From the NCBI GenBank assembly GCA_025677825.1, contig JAIXMO010000020.1, forward strand, positions 124,001 to 188,000: DNA of 64,000 nt, in the 5' to 3' direction. The number at the start of each line of letters is the position of its first letter. The stretch's first letter is position 1. Shown here piece after piece: positions 44,556-57,204 of the stretch. Origin of the DNA: Helicostylum pulchrum. Its lineage: Eukaryota; Mucoromycota; Mucoromycetes; Mucorales; Mucoraceae. The notes beneath the pieces were generated by a model, which was not told the origin of the DNA, made no database searches, and saw only the letters and a list, made by a program, of their open reading frames with translations. Position numbers and translations under genes: made by a program.

Positions 44556-45880
44556 TTTTTTAAGAATGAATGAGAGAAAAAAAGTTTGTTTTTTTTATAA
44601 AAAAAAAGATCAATGGTATAACAAAAAAGAGAGTGAGTAATAAAAAAAAAAAAAAGGGAACACAATTAAAAAGAAAAAAAAAAGGCGGCCTTCCAACTTG
44701 TAAAAAAAAAGGAAAAAGGGGACCTCTTGGATGTTGATACTCCTACGCTATACATATAACGATTAGTGAACCTTGGAAATAAACCCAATTATCACGGACT
44801 GGCCTTTAACTCAAGTATACCATCATCCAATCACCCAACTTCAGAGGCAGAAGCATAACATCAAAATAAAGTCAACCAGTAGAAATTAGTATCGTAGAAA
44901 CACCGGGAAACCATTCATATGTAAAGACCGTCTTCTTTTTTAGTGTAAAAAAAAATGTTTAGAGTAAAAAAAACATGGTATTTTAAATAGAGTGCGGATT
45001 CGAAGAACAAGAGACAGAAGAACAAGGCGAAACTTGTAGACAATATTTATACGTGTATGCTCGCGTAGTTTAATAAGCCTTATAACGTCTAATTTAGATC
45101 TATCCAGGTACAGGGACTGTAACAAACCAGGTCGCCAAACAAAGAGAAGTAGTCGATACGAATCGAACTCATCGCTTAATAATAACTTCTGTGTACATGA
45201 TGTAGTTGAGCGGCACTTAGTACAATGTGCAAAAAGGTGTAATAATGAAGTCCGGGAGGTAGTAGAAATTAGGCTAGTATGTTCTAATGCGCGAGAGCTA
45301 AAATACACCCAAAAACATAAGCCGAATAAGAGCTGTTAGGAAACCATACTACTGTAATAAGAAAACCTAAACTGAACACGGTCTTAAATCCGGAGCACAA
45401 ACCGCTTATAATAAGTGTCAAACATTATAATACATATACAATTTATTTTTAACTACTACATCATAATGCGGACAAGAAAGTTTTTCGTCAAAAAATTTGG
45501 TACAGTATTACACGGCTAGTGTATTTAGGTAATACGCTAAATAAATGCTTGGCTATTTGGGACAGTTTCTATGCAGGATATAAACTTAGTTTTACGAGAT
45601 GATACCTGTTACTATCACTGCCTGTATTGAGCTACTATATTTTCGAACATTAGTACTGAATGCTTTGAATCGCAAGGCATCGATTCTCTCGTCTATCATA
45701 AACATTAAGCACTAAAGTTTTTTTTTAAAAATTAGGATATATGGTTACCCCGAAACACTAAATTATCCATTCACCCGTTAAAAAAGTCTATTTGAAGTCG
45801 TGTCAGCTCCGCAACAACAAAAAAAGGTAAACTTTTTTTTTGTTATCTTTTCCTCTTTTTTTTTACTCTTGAAAAAAAAA
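44556..45880. other. 1.3-kb intergenic region between SKN7 and the M28 peptidase gene
   Basis: No supportable gene. The minus-strand frame at 44940-45308 (122 codons) has no recognisable motif. Composition from 44740 to 45700 is less homopolymeric than usual spacers here, which hints at old decayed sequence. Promoters of both divergent genes must lie inside. Confidence 0.5.
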
Positions 45881-48800
45881 ATGGCAGGTCAAAAATTACC
45901 TGGTATTGGAGCCAAAGAAAGGACTCCCAAGAAAATAACCTGTTCTTGGGCTGCCTTGGTGCTTAGTACATTGCTTGGTATCTCCATTGCATTTCACTTT
46001 CATTACAAGGTACCTGATCCTACCAATCATCTTGGCTACAACGAGAAGACTGGTTTATCCGACTTTTCCGAGCATAACGCTATTCAAACCATTTCTCATT
46101 TAAGTGACACCATTGGATATCGCAAGTATAATCCTCAGCACAATATTTGACGTGTTACTGATAATTTATTTAAAAACAGGTATTGTTGGTACAATTGAAG
46201 AAAAGCAATCATATCAATATATCGAACAAGTAATCACACAGTATAAAAACGAAGTAGAAGGTGTACTCAATTCTCCAAAATTTGATATTTGGGTACAACA
46301 TGGTACAAGTTCTCATAGGTTTGATATTATGGATAAAAGTAAGTTTTTAAATACCTCGAAACAAAAAAAAACAAAGATGAAAAATTACTTATGCATTACT
46401 ACTAGTGGTTTTAAAGGCTTATACAAATATCACCAATATTATTGTTCGTTTATCTTGTCCAATTGACCCTCAAAATCCTGAAGACCGTGCATGTGAAGAT
46501 AACGCTGTTCTTTTGAACTCTCATTTTGATACCACGCTAGGATCTCCTGGCGCTACTGACGATGGTTCAGGAACTGCTGTTATGATGGATATCATTCGTG
46601 TCTTAAGTAAACGTGATTGGACCAGTTATAAAAACGCTATTGTCTTTTGTAAGTTGGAATCACGGTATAAAAAACACCCGTGTCATGCGGCTAACCACAT
46701 TTTTAAAATAGTGTTTAACGGTGCCGAGGAATCATTACAAGATGCTTCTCATGCTTTTATTACTATGCATGAAATTAAGGATTCGTAAGTTTAAAATATA
46801 TGTATAGGAGTTTGGGGTTGGATATTTTGATTAATTTCAGTCTTGTAGTATTCGTTCCGTTGTTAATATTGATGCGTGTGGAACAACAGGTCGCGAAATT
46901 TTATTTCAAGCAAATTCTCGTGAAATGATTGACGCTTATAAGCAAGCTCCTTACCCTCACGGAACCGTCATGGTAAATTATATAAAGCGACACTTTTTTT
47001 TTAAAAAAAAAGAAACTAATACCATACTATCAAAAAAGGCAAATGATGTTTTCCGAACCGGATTAATTTTATCAGACACAGATTTCAGACAGTTTGTACA
47101 ATACGGTAACTTGACTGGTATCGACATGGCCATTTACAAAAATTCGTATTTATACCATACACACTTGGACATCACCGAGCATTTACAACCTGGTTCCATT
47201 CAACATTTAGGCGCCAACACACTCGCCATCATCAACTATTTAGCTCAAAATGCCACATTAACCGGTATTGAAATTGCAAGCGATGTAGTCTTTTTCGATA
47301 TCCAAGGTTTATTCTTTGTTGTCTATTCATGGAACACCGCTTACACCATTCAAATGTCTACCGTGATTTTGTCTTTTGCTTATTTCGTATTTATCGTTAC
47401 AAAGACACACACCTCTTCTCCTTACCGAACCATCAGCTCCATCTTAATCTCTTACGCTAAATCGATCACTGCTGTTTGTCTCAGTATGGTTGCCTGTATG
47501 GTTTTACCCGTCGCCATTTCATTCTTGCTTACTTCTCAACATTTCAATCGCCACATGGCTTGGTTTAAGCATGAATGGTACGGTGCCTTTATCTTCGGTC
47601 CTATGGGCCTTGTAGGTGCTTTCGGTATCCAATACCTGTTCTCGATTTTACCCGGTCCTCAACATTTCGATATGGAATACGGAACCTTCAACTCGTTAAT
47701 GTTCTTCTTTGCTACTGCTACAGCTGTCACGACACAAACTGGCGTTGCTAGTTCCTACGTATTCTGGCTCTACTGTTTCATCATGTTGTTGATCTGTGCT
47801 TTAAACGAGTTTGTTTTACGTCCTCAAGCCTCCAAGATTTACTTACCTCAAGTAGGTCGCTTGGCTTATCTCATCAGTGGATTTTCATTATCTTTATTAT
47901 TCTCTGATTACGCTTACGCTTTAATCGATATCTTTGTTCCTTTGACAGGTCGTATGGGTGTTGATACACCTGTTGATTTAATTGTCGCTATCATCTACGG
48001 TATGATCGTATTCATGTTAACGCTTCCTTACATTGCCCATGTTCATCGCTTCGGAGCCAAGACCATGAAAAAATTGATTGTATTGTTGTTATTAGCTCAA
48101 ACTGCTGTCTTAGTTGCTGTCTATGTTGGAGGAGGAAGTTACGGTAGTTGGGCTTTCCCTTATGACGAACTTCACCCTAAACGTTTATTCGTCCAACAAT
48201 TAAAGAACTTGACATCAGGTCAAGTAACTGTTGGTGTTGCACAAGCAGATCACGGACCTTACATCCAAACCGTAGTCGAATCATTAGAATCTGAGCTTGG
48301 TATTGAAGCCGAGGTCCGCGGCGCTTCTAATAACATGAACGACTGGGACTCAATCTATCCTTTCAGTGCCTTCTTGGGAGGCTATCGATTTAATGTCGAG
48401 CCTTATATCCGTCAACATTCCAATAATCAAGTTGGTGACAAGTTATTGGATTCCATGACAGGTCCTTTCCCCGAAGTCAAGATTCATAATGATAGTTATA
48501 ACCCTGAAACTGGCATTCGTTCATTCTCTATTCTTTGCCTTTCCCCTACTTATACTTGGACTGTGATCGCTTTCGATGGACTTGTAGTCGACTGGAGTAT
48601 CGCTGATGAGGAACCTCTTGATATCTCAAGTCATTATGTAGTACGTCATGTAAGTGGATACGGCAACGATGGCTGGACCATGGATTTATCTGTCAAGGTA
48701 CCTGAATCAGACCGCGAAGCTGCTGAAAAGGGTGATTACAAGATTCGATTTGAATTTACTGCTTTAGAAAAGGAAGCCTTTGCAGGTAGAGGTGAGGAGC

Positions 48801-48904
48801 GTTTAATAGGTGGTGTAGGTATCATGTCCGTTGTTCAACGTTCATTACCTATTTGGACAACAACCACGTGGTTAAGTGCTGTAGTTAAAATTTGGGATTT
48901 ATAA
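45881..48904 (+). CDS. ERMP1/Pff1-type M28 membrane metallopeptidase
   Basis: Exons 45881-46121, 46180-46338, 46406-46648, 46712-46784, 46849-46972 and 47039-48904 join to 901 residues, matching ERMP1 (904 in human). A first membrane segment (ALVLSTLLGISIAFHFHYKV) is followed by the zinc-peptidase domain with SHFDTTLGSPGATDDGSG (His and Asp ligands), NGAEES (Glu pair), SDTDFRQF (Asp ligand) and YHTHLDITEH (His ligand). Eight or so further membrane helices and a lumenal beta domain follow. Yeast Pff1 is vacuolar; animal ERMP1 is in the ER. Intron 1 uses a GC donor (C | GCAAGT at 46122); the GT two bases further on would give a stop. The ATG at 45881 is the first in frame. Confidence 0.93.
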
Positions 48905-49009
48905 ATAAATAGTTTTTTTTTTATTTGAAATGAACTTTTTTTTTTAAAAAAAATGTGTGTGCAATGTAATGAAAAGAATGTAGGATAATATATTTTATTC
49001 AGCATATGT

Positions 49010-51027
49010 TTAAGGACGAGCACCAACACCACCAGCACGATCATAAACAAGTTGTGCTACCTTGAATGCAAGATCGTCAGTTTCAGCACGAGTAGCAGCT
49101 TCAGCGTAAACACGAACAGCATCTTCAGTTCCAGAAGCACTATTTAAATAAATAATTAATATATAACGCTACAAAAAAAAACATGTGTAAATATTTACCG
49201 AACAAATGAACGGCCATTGCTGTATTTAGCAACAAGAGAATCGATTTCTGCTTGAAGACCAGCAGGTTCAACCAATTGACGTTCAGCGTTAGTAGTTTTG
49301 AAAATATGTCTATCGGAAACAACCACCTTGACAAGACGGTTAGGAAGATCAGTATAGGCTTGATCCCATTCTTCAAAGCTCCATTGACGGCTAGTAAGAA
49401 TAGCTTCAACCAAGAGCATATCAGAGATAGCATCACCAACAGTTTGGTTGATTAATTCAGTTAAAGCAGAGAGTTGAGCAATAGCTTGCTTTTGTGCAGG
49501 AGTCTTGGCTTCAGCAGTCTTGATCGTGTTGAGAGCATCAGGGCTGAAGAGAACAGTTCCGTGACCGTTAGCTTCAAAGTAAACACCAACATCGTACTTT
49601 TCTGCCTCGTGATGAAGATGTTTGACACCAGTGGATACACAAGAAACAGGTACACTCTAACAAAAAATAAGAAAATTATAAATACAACCGAAATAATAAA
49701 TAAATAAATAATCCTTCTTACCAAAACTTTAGTGAGATAGTTGGTAGAACTACCATTAGCATAAGCAGTTTGAACAACACCAACCTTGATAGAATCAATT
49801 CCAGCTTCTTGTACAAGTTCAGTAATAAAGATAGCAGCAAGACCAGCAATTTTATCACCATCCAAGAGTCTGAAAGTACCGTCTTCAGTAACATAGTAAA
49901 AGACAATACGATCAGCATCACCGTCATAAGAACAACATCTATCACCAGCAGTAATGGTGATACTGGGAGGAGCACGTTGGTTGGTCTTTACATAATCGGC
50001 ACCACAGTTCTTGTTCAATTGACCTAAAGTAGCGGTATCTTCATTAACGATATCAACAGACAAAATATCAGATGCCATAAACTTGAGAAGTTCACGAAGC
50101 TTAGGTGCACCAACACCGTTAGCACAATCCACGTGTAAAGTAGACAAACGAGGTTTTCCCTTCTACAAAAAATAATAATAGTAAATAAACACAACCCCCC
50201 CTTTTTTTTTTAATAAAAAAATAATAGCATTACTTACAACAGCAGTAGCAAAAGCAGCAGTTAACTTTTTGTAATAACCTTCTTCAGTAGGCTCACCATA
50301 AGCATCGTTAGTACCAGCAGTGTTAATACAACGAACGAGATAATGAAGCATAGGAGTAGTCTTTAAACCAAAGTTTGTGCCTTTGGCTCCAGCAGCTTCA
50401 AGACCTTGTTCAAGACACTTTACCAAATGAGGGCAACTAGGTCTACATATGTTGTTTTAAAAAAAACGCGCTTTATCACAATATAACTTTTTTTTTTTTT
50501 TTTACCTGGTATCATATGCATAAATGACATTAGCAGGAATATCGAGATCAATCTTGTATTGAGCAACAATTTCATCAATAGCACTTAAAAGAGTTTCACC
50601 ATCATTAGCGTTAGCAAGCTTTGTAGCATACACTTCCCAAGATTGTTCCAACATTTCTCCACGAGGGTCAACGAGCTTAACACCGTTATCCTTTTTTTAA
50701 AAAAAATTAATTTCTTTGTACCTTTTTTTTTTGTTATTATTAGGTTACCTCTTCAGGGTTATGAGAAGCAGTAATCATAACACCAATAGTAGAACCGTTA
50801 AGCTTCTTGGAACGTAAAGCAGCCAAGATGCCAACTTTGTACATGACGGAACCCAACACCTCAGCACTAACAAAAAAAAAACCAGATGAGTACAAAGGGG
50901 GGACTAAATAGGGATAAAGAAGTTAAACTTACTTTGAACGGAAACCAGCGGTACCGTATGTATAAACGAAGCCTTGCTTTTCGTGAGCAATAATATTATT
51001 CTTGATGGCAACAGTATCGAAAGACAT
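49010..51027 (-). CDS. PCM1: Phosphoacetylglucosamine mutase
   Basis: Interconverts GlcNAc-6-phosphate and GlcNAc-1-phosphate, the step before UDP-GlcNAc and so needed for chitin. About seven exons. Start MSFDTVAIKNNIIAHEKQGF. The catalytic serine loop ITASHNPEE lies near 50757-50790. The metal loop reads CSYDGDADRIVFYY, and the sugar-binding loop is YFEANGHGTVLFS. The phosphate-binding end reads SFVRASGTEDAVRVYAEA. All key residues are present. Length, about 545 residues, fits AGM1/Pcm1. It shares a 195-bp divergent promoter with the NCA2 gene. Confidence 0.96.
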
Positions 51028-51222
51028 TTTTTGTTTCCTTGTTTAAAAAAAAAAAAGTGAAGAGAAAGTAAAAGAAAGTAAAAGAAAGTAAAAAGAAACG
51101 AAAAAGGTATTTTGTCCCAGACCAAAAAAAAAGTTTGAAACGTGGGTTTAAAAATAGGTCAACAACAACAAAAAATCGTGTTGTCAACTTTTTTCTTTTT
51201 TTGTGTACAAGAGCAGAAAAAT

Positions 51223-53383
51223 ATGACAGATTTTGTTCAAGAACAACTGAATAAGCTTAATAACACGCTTTTAGACTTGTTTCAACACCAGAATTTAAAT
51301 TCCTTACCGTTATCAAGTTTAACTACAGATCCTTTACAAGCTTTACACCAAGACCAAAATGTTGAATTGTTTACAAGATTAGCCAGTCGCGACATTGACT
51401 TGACCAATACACCTGATATTGAACTTTTACAAAAGTATTTAAAGTTATACCAACCAACAACCAACGTTAGTCTAGACTGGCTATTTATTACAAAGTGTAT
51501 CGTTGCTATTTATGGTTTCTTATTAAAAAACATTTTAAATTCTACTTTACCTTTATCACAAGCTATTCAATACTGGAACGGAATATACGGCAGTAGAAGA
51601 TATGAAGCATATTATGCCTTACAAAGTATATACAACTACTTGATATATATACAATGTGTGTAAGTGTGTGTGTATCTAATTGTTTTTTTTTTCTATAAAT
51701 ATATTTTTAGCGTTACCTATTCGTATTGGCTATTTGGGTATCAATACAGTCAAAAAAATGCGTACAACACATCTTGGTTTAAAAAACTTGATTGTTGATT
51801 CACCGGAACATTTGTTTCTAAATATGTTTCCTATGCACGCGAGAGATTGGATCAAACAAGAAAAATCATTTAGATTCTTTAGTGCTAAAAAGGCATCTAT
51901 ATTTAAACAGTTAATACATGAAGAAATCAGACAAAAGATACATGCGCTAGATTTATTTCGTACACGACAAGCTTCTCGTTTAGGTCTTTTGATAAAGCTC
52001 ACTCCTTTTATGACAATGACAGATAACAATGATATAGCTGCTCAATCTGGCCAGTGCTTATCAATGATGAAGCACATACTGATTCCTCTTACAAGTATCA
52101 AAACTATCAATGATTTTCAAGTCAATGAAACTTTAGATTACATTGAAACGAGTTCTACATTACAACCTAACGAAATAGCAAAAGAGTTACTAGATATTAT
52201 TGATGATTGGAACAACAAGTGTCACGTAAATATTACTAGCATAAAAGACATATACGGTCCTCCCTCCCTTTTAACAAGATACTGGATTCCTGCTGTTGTC
52301 GGTTACTTTGCTGGCAATACCGCTATACAAATTATTACCGAGAAACAAGACGATATTATAGAATGGTTTAGTGAATTGGGTATTACTGCAAAAGACTTTT
52401 GTATTCATTGGATTTGGGAACCTGTTCTTCAAGTATGGGATACCATTCGATTAAAAGACGAAAAATTAAGTATATTAGGAAAAGAAGGTCTTCGCAGTGA
52501 CATAGAGGTTTTTATTTTATTTATTTTTTGTTTACTATTAAACCAACACATATACTTATATATATACGTAGTCTCTAGAAAGAATGCTGTATGAATTTGC
52601 CCGCGATCGTTATCATATGCCTGATAGCGAAATAAATAATATCGTTCAAAATGTTAGAGGAGGTGACATGTCTTTTGTATTAAAAGCCTATGAAGCTGAA
52701 ATCAAAGTAAAATAACCTTTTAAAAAAAAATTTAATTCAATATACTCACCTACTTATTAGCATCCTTTCAGAAACGCAATACATGGTGATCTTGTACAAA
52801 CTCTATTAATTCAGGTACAAAAAACAAAGGTAGATGTGGATTTAGCTATGACGGCATTGGATAAACTTTTAAAATCAAATGAGCTCAATTTTGCATTTTT
52901 GGGTAAGTTCCAAGTCCAAAAAAAAAAAAGATTGTATCTTGTACTTATTATTAATACGTAGCGGTGGCACCATCCATGTTAATCACCTGGGGCGCATTAT
53001 CATGGTTAAAACGTATATGGCAAAGACGTAGTGGAAGGAATATTGGCTTGATAGGTTTGCCTATTCGTCAAACCATGAGGTAAATACAAATATATCGATA
53101 AATAGAAATATATACTTATGAATATAATAGACGTATCGAAAGATTATTTAATCTATCAAGCGACAGCAATACCTTGGATTGTGAAAGTCAAGGTATCTTA
53201 CTATGCGAAGTACACCTTTTACGTTCATACTCTCTTCATTTATCCATGCGAAACTCTATTCGAGAACTATTTATTGAAGATTTACGTGACCTTGAAAACC
53301 CCAGATTAACTGTAAAGCAAAAATTAGAAACCATTGAAAGAATGACAAGATCTTGGTCCTTTTTAAGACCATGTCACATATAA
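51223..53383 (+). CDS. NCA2: Nca2-like mitochondrial ATP synthase regulatory protein
   Basis: Named after yeast Nca2, which affects expression of the mitochondrial ATP6/ATP8 genes and sits in the outer membrane. Six exons join: 51223 start MTDFVQEQLNKLNNTLLDLF, first intron after about 51640, further introns near 52509-52570, 52708-52770, 52900-52960 and 53080-53130. The C-terminal NCA2 domain is clear: RYWIPAVVGYFAGNTAIQI, GDLVQTLLIQVQKTKVDVDL, ALDKLLKSNELNFAFLAVAP and SQGILLCEVHLLRSYSLHL. Two hydrophobic segments (about residues 330 and 490) are likely membrane-spanning. The 3' end is 78 bp from the NOT4 stop. Confidence 0.88.
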
Positions 53384-53461
53384 AAAGAAGACGCAGAGGG
53401 GGGGAATAAAATATGTTTATTTTTTTTATTTGTTATTTATTATTTTGTAATGTTTTTTTTT

Positions 53462-55539
53462 TTAGGCTTGAGCAAAACCAAATCTAGAATGTCTGCGAAT
53501 AGGAGAATCTAAATTAGCGTTTAATACATTGTTGCCGTTTGTACCTAACGTAGCAATATGAGAGAAAGGATTAAATAACCCTGTGTATTTGGGAGTAGGT
53601 GTAGAGTAAGTTAAAAAGTCAAGTACAGATGGAATATTGACTGGTAATAAAACACTCGAAGCTGCTGATTGAATTGCTTCCAAATGTCTTTGTGCAGGTG
53701 AGGGTTCACATTTAGCATTATTTTCATTGTCTTCCAATAATAGTGCTGATACGCCTAATGTAAGTTGCTCTTCTGTATCGTCTTGTTCGTTTTGTTTAAT
53801 TTCACTGGGCAAAGCACACAAGTCTTTATACGCTTGGCCTAAAACAAATCCAGTTAACCCTTGATCAAATATACTTTGTTCGTGATGCACTTCATGAGAA
53901 GATGTATTTCCCTCTTCATCATCCTCATCTTCATCTTCGTATTCTTCGTACTCTTCTTCGTCATAACCTTCTTCCGTTGGCGTTGTTGTTGATGTTGTTG
54001 TGGTATTCGCTTCTGTTTCTGCTGCATATGCAGCTTCAGCACTTTGATCGTATGCTAATTCAGGGGATACCTTTTGTTGTTGCAATTGCTCCTTTCTCTT
54101 CTTCTTTTCACTCTTACGTTTTGGCATTGGAGGGAATTGTGTCTTTTGTTGAGATGCTGCAACAGCAGCAGATAACGTAGGCCCAAATGCGTCAGAAACA
54201 CCTAATACAGGTGTAGAAGGTGAACTATTTGTACCAATCTTGGCCCAAGAAGCAGAAGGAGGTAAAGCTGAATCGTCAGTAACTTTTGACTTGAAAGATG
54301 ATGATGATGCTACTGCTGGGAAATCAGCGCTTGATAATTGAGGTGTACGACGTGACGCTGTTGCAGATGCTATGGCAGGTGAAGCGTGTGATGATCCAAT
54401 ATGATGATGGTAATCTTCGTCGTGTTCAACTTCGTCTTCGTCATCTGTTGTCAACATACCACGCATATGATGTTTGCTAATACACAAAAAAGTTAATAAA
54501 GAAAACCTTAAAGTCACAAAAATATTAAAGAAACAATTACCCAGTTGCTAATTCTTCCTTTGAAATCGTATCCATATCCTCTCCTTGTTCATGCAAGTAA
54601 AGACAACTTGGGTTTGGGCATGTCATGTTACGTAAATAATAAGTACAGTATTTGGTTGTACCGTAAGATGCTCTAGAAAAAAACAATCAAATCAGTGCAC
54701 AGAAAATAGACAACGAGAAGAAAAAAAAACTCTCCTTACCTTAATACTCTATCAGCAATTACACTTCCGTCTACAGCAGCTATTGCTTTTGCAGCGTCTT
54801 CCTTTCTGTAATAAGTAACGTACACAGCGGCACTTGGTTGTGACGACATTTGCGATGCAGGAAGAGCTGGTCTTTTATTAATGACAATTTTAGAGATTTT
54901 TCCAAACTGACCAAAAAAGTCATGAGATCGAACAATCTAAAAAAAGTAAGAGTAAGCATGTTAATTACATGTAACTAATCGTTTTATGAGTTATTACATC
55001 TTCCGTTGCCAACTTGGGATGAAGTCCAATAATATAAACCAAGTTCTTTTGAACAACACGCATACTAGACAAATGTCGTCTATTTGCTGATTCCATATCC
55101 TTTTGTTGTCTTTCCTTTTCCTTCTTTTCTTTTCTTATACGCGATAACCTACAATCGAAGTATGAGCAGATATACATTTATTTTTCTCAGTGTGGGTCCA
55201 AAAAACTTACTCATCAGCACTAACTGGTCGAAACTCAACCATTTCTTCAGAATATTCTCGACGACTAAGATATAAGTATTAGTATAATGAAAACACAACT
55301 GAGACATGTAAATTTACCAAGCAGGACATCTTCCATTCAAGTTGGTTTTAATATGATGCCAACAAAATCTACAAATCTTTTTTTTAAAAAAAAGGTGTTA
55401 CTTGACAGTTTTAAACATATTATACATATTAGAAAAAATGCTTTACTTGATATCCACAAGTACAAGGTCGAAAGTTGCGATCAGCAATATCCAATTCCTC
55501 CATACAGAGGGGGCAATCAAGATCTTCGTCAGAATCCAT
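53462..55539 (-). CDS. NOT4: Ccr4-Not complex E3 ligase Not4
   Basis: Seven or so exons; the first is 55539-55447 (MDSDEDLDCPLCMEELDIAD). The N-terminal C4C4 RING is complete across two introns: CPLC, CTCGYQICRFCWHHIK, CPACRREY. A coiled coil (LSRIRKEKKEKERQQKDME), an RRM (NLVYIIGLHPKL, FFGQFGKISKIVIN, AAVYVTYYRKEDAAKA) and a C3H zinc finger (YGTTKYCTYYLRNMTCPNPSC) follow. Not4 ubiquitinates stalled-ribosome and nascent-chain targets and recruits Ccr4-Not. The C-terminal 350 residues are low complexity with an acidic run (EEYEEYEDEDEDDEEG). In one intron the acceptor AG is formed by the end of a T8A8 palindrome. Confidence 0.94.
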
Positions 55540-55700
55540 TTCAAGTAGTTTTTTAGTGAAAGAAAGATATGAAAAAGGAAAAAAAATATCACCACTAAAA
55601 AAAGCAAACCACTTGTTAAATCATCCATTCGAAAAAGCAGTCCGAGTGTAAGTATACTTTTCGGTTCCATCTCATAACATGAAGATATGGAGAACATGGT

Positions 55701-56108
55701 TTAAAAATACCATAACGCAAGAGCAATCATTAAGAAGTTCAATTTCATAGAATAAACTTTCGGGGGTAAAAGGATTGGTATCGATGGAACTAAATTATGT
55801 AAATACATTAAAGCCAACGTTGCCATTAAAGCAATACAATACCAGGAAGTCTTGCTGTATAATTGAACACGTTAGTTAGATCATACCTAGTATAAGTTTA
55901 GAAAGGGAGAAGGAATATTAGCTAATTTTTCTGGTTTTGAGAAAATAGATTTTAATGATTTTTCTATTAAAATTCCTCTGGGTGTTATAAATTCCACTAA
56001 TTCTTCTCTTTCGTTTGCTGGTAATTTTCTTTTTGTTGCCGTAATAATATTATACTTGATGTGTGCTGGATGATCCAATATTTCTTGAGTAGAATTGTCT
56101 GATGACAT
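55701..56108 (-). pseudogene. Small two-exon membrane-protein gene, frame broken at the junction
   Basis: Frame 1 (56108-55887) gives 73 residues starting MSSDNSTQEILDHPAHIKYN and ending at TAG. The TAG is directly followed by GTATGA. Just 32 nt further, after ATACAG, a second open stretch (about 55846-55701) reads TSWYCIALMATLALMYLHNL and ends ALALWYF, with two hydrophobic segments. The two parts look like one tail-anchored protein of about 125 residues, but the implied 32-nt intron is shorter than any other here and leaves an in-frame stop. Either the first frame is a complete gene, or there is a mutation or sequence error. Family not recognised. Confidence 0.4.
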
Positions 56109-56599
56109 TCATAACAACAATAATATTTCTGATTTTTCTAACTTCTGGTGCTACCAATTGTTAGACTTATAGCAATAAACGTATAGTAGTAAAAAGGTGG
56201 TCGTTTATTGAGTTTATATTTTAAGGTACAGTCTTACAATTCGGTACCCTACTCGTTATATCTTCTATGTTATGCTGAACACTGAATGTAACGTACATTT
56301 TGCAGATACTCTTATCAATCTGTATATTGAATCTATTCAAGACATCGTACCTAATTTTGGTGATTATTGTGCTATCGACAACCCTGCCATTAAGTTCTTT
56401 ATTCAGAGTATTTCCTCTTGTTTTCTTTTTGGTTGCAAATCAAGCAAAAATCTTTAAATAAAAACGGAAGAAATGTAAAAAGCTCCCATCATACAAACAA
56501 AAATATATCATTTAGCACTATTTGATGAAGATATAAACATATTCATATTTATTTTTTAAAAAAAAGAAGAAAGAAACTTCAGGGCTTCGGCCTCTCCGG
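56109..56599. other. Spacer with one short unknown frame
   Basis: A 61-codon plus-strand frame at 56272-56457 (starts MLNTECNVHFADTLINLYIE) has no known relatives that I can name and no clear promoter or splice context. It may be a relic. Otherwise AT-rich. Confidence 0.35.
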
Positions 56600-57086
56600 C
56601 TATCTCATCGGTGGTGGTGGATTTGTTGCTGCAGGTGGTGTTGTTGCTGTATTAGCCGACGAATTTGACGTCGGAGGTGATGGTGTACGTGTTGTTGCAG
56701 TGACAGGTGGTGTTGTTTCTGAAGGTACTGGTGGAGGTGTTGTTGCTTCAGGAGGGGTTGCTGACTGGGTGAGTTGCTCGTAAGCCCGGTTAACAGCATA
56801 TTGGTACAGAGCATATCTGGCTTGGTTTCTTTCTTCAAAAGTACCATCAAGAGGTATACGGGTTTGGTCTTCTATATAACGAAATAAAAATTACATCAGT
56901 ACCTGTACCTGTATAATTATTATTTTCAGCGGGTGTTACCTTGGAGGTAGATTTGGGCGGTTAATCGAATGAGTCTTTGACGGAAAGCGTCTTTTTTTTT
57001 AAAAAAAAAAGGGGGTTGTTGTTAATACATATTGATATCAAGCTGGTTTACAAATAATAGTACTTACTTTGAGGTAAATCAGACAT
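56600..57086 (-). CDS. Small Thr/Pro-rich protein of unknown function
   Basis: Three exons starting at 57086 (MSDLPQ, then NAFRQRLIRLTAQIYLQE, then DQTRIPLDGTFEERNQARYA) join in frame to about 112 residues. The first 60 residues are helical and charged; the remainder is a Pro/Thr/Ser-rich tail. Intron 1 ends in a T8A10 palindrome whose last A plus G forms the acceptor. No signal peptide. The family is not recognised; small complex subunits often look like this, but nothing points to one in particular. Confidence 0.6.
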
Positions 57087-57204
57087 GTTTTTATATTTTA
57101 TTTTTAGAAAACGATATATAAAAAAGAGAAAAAAAAGGAAAAGAAAAACAACCTCTTTAAATACAGTATAGTGAAACTGGATTTCGCCCAATATACTGCA
57201 ATCG

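Noticed and set aside
44940..45308. 122-codon minus-strand frame as a gene
   Set aside because: Rich in Leu, Ser and Arg with no motif and no intron or promoter support. Possibly decayed mobile DNA but not supportable.
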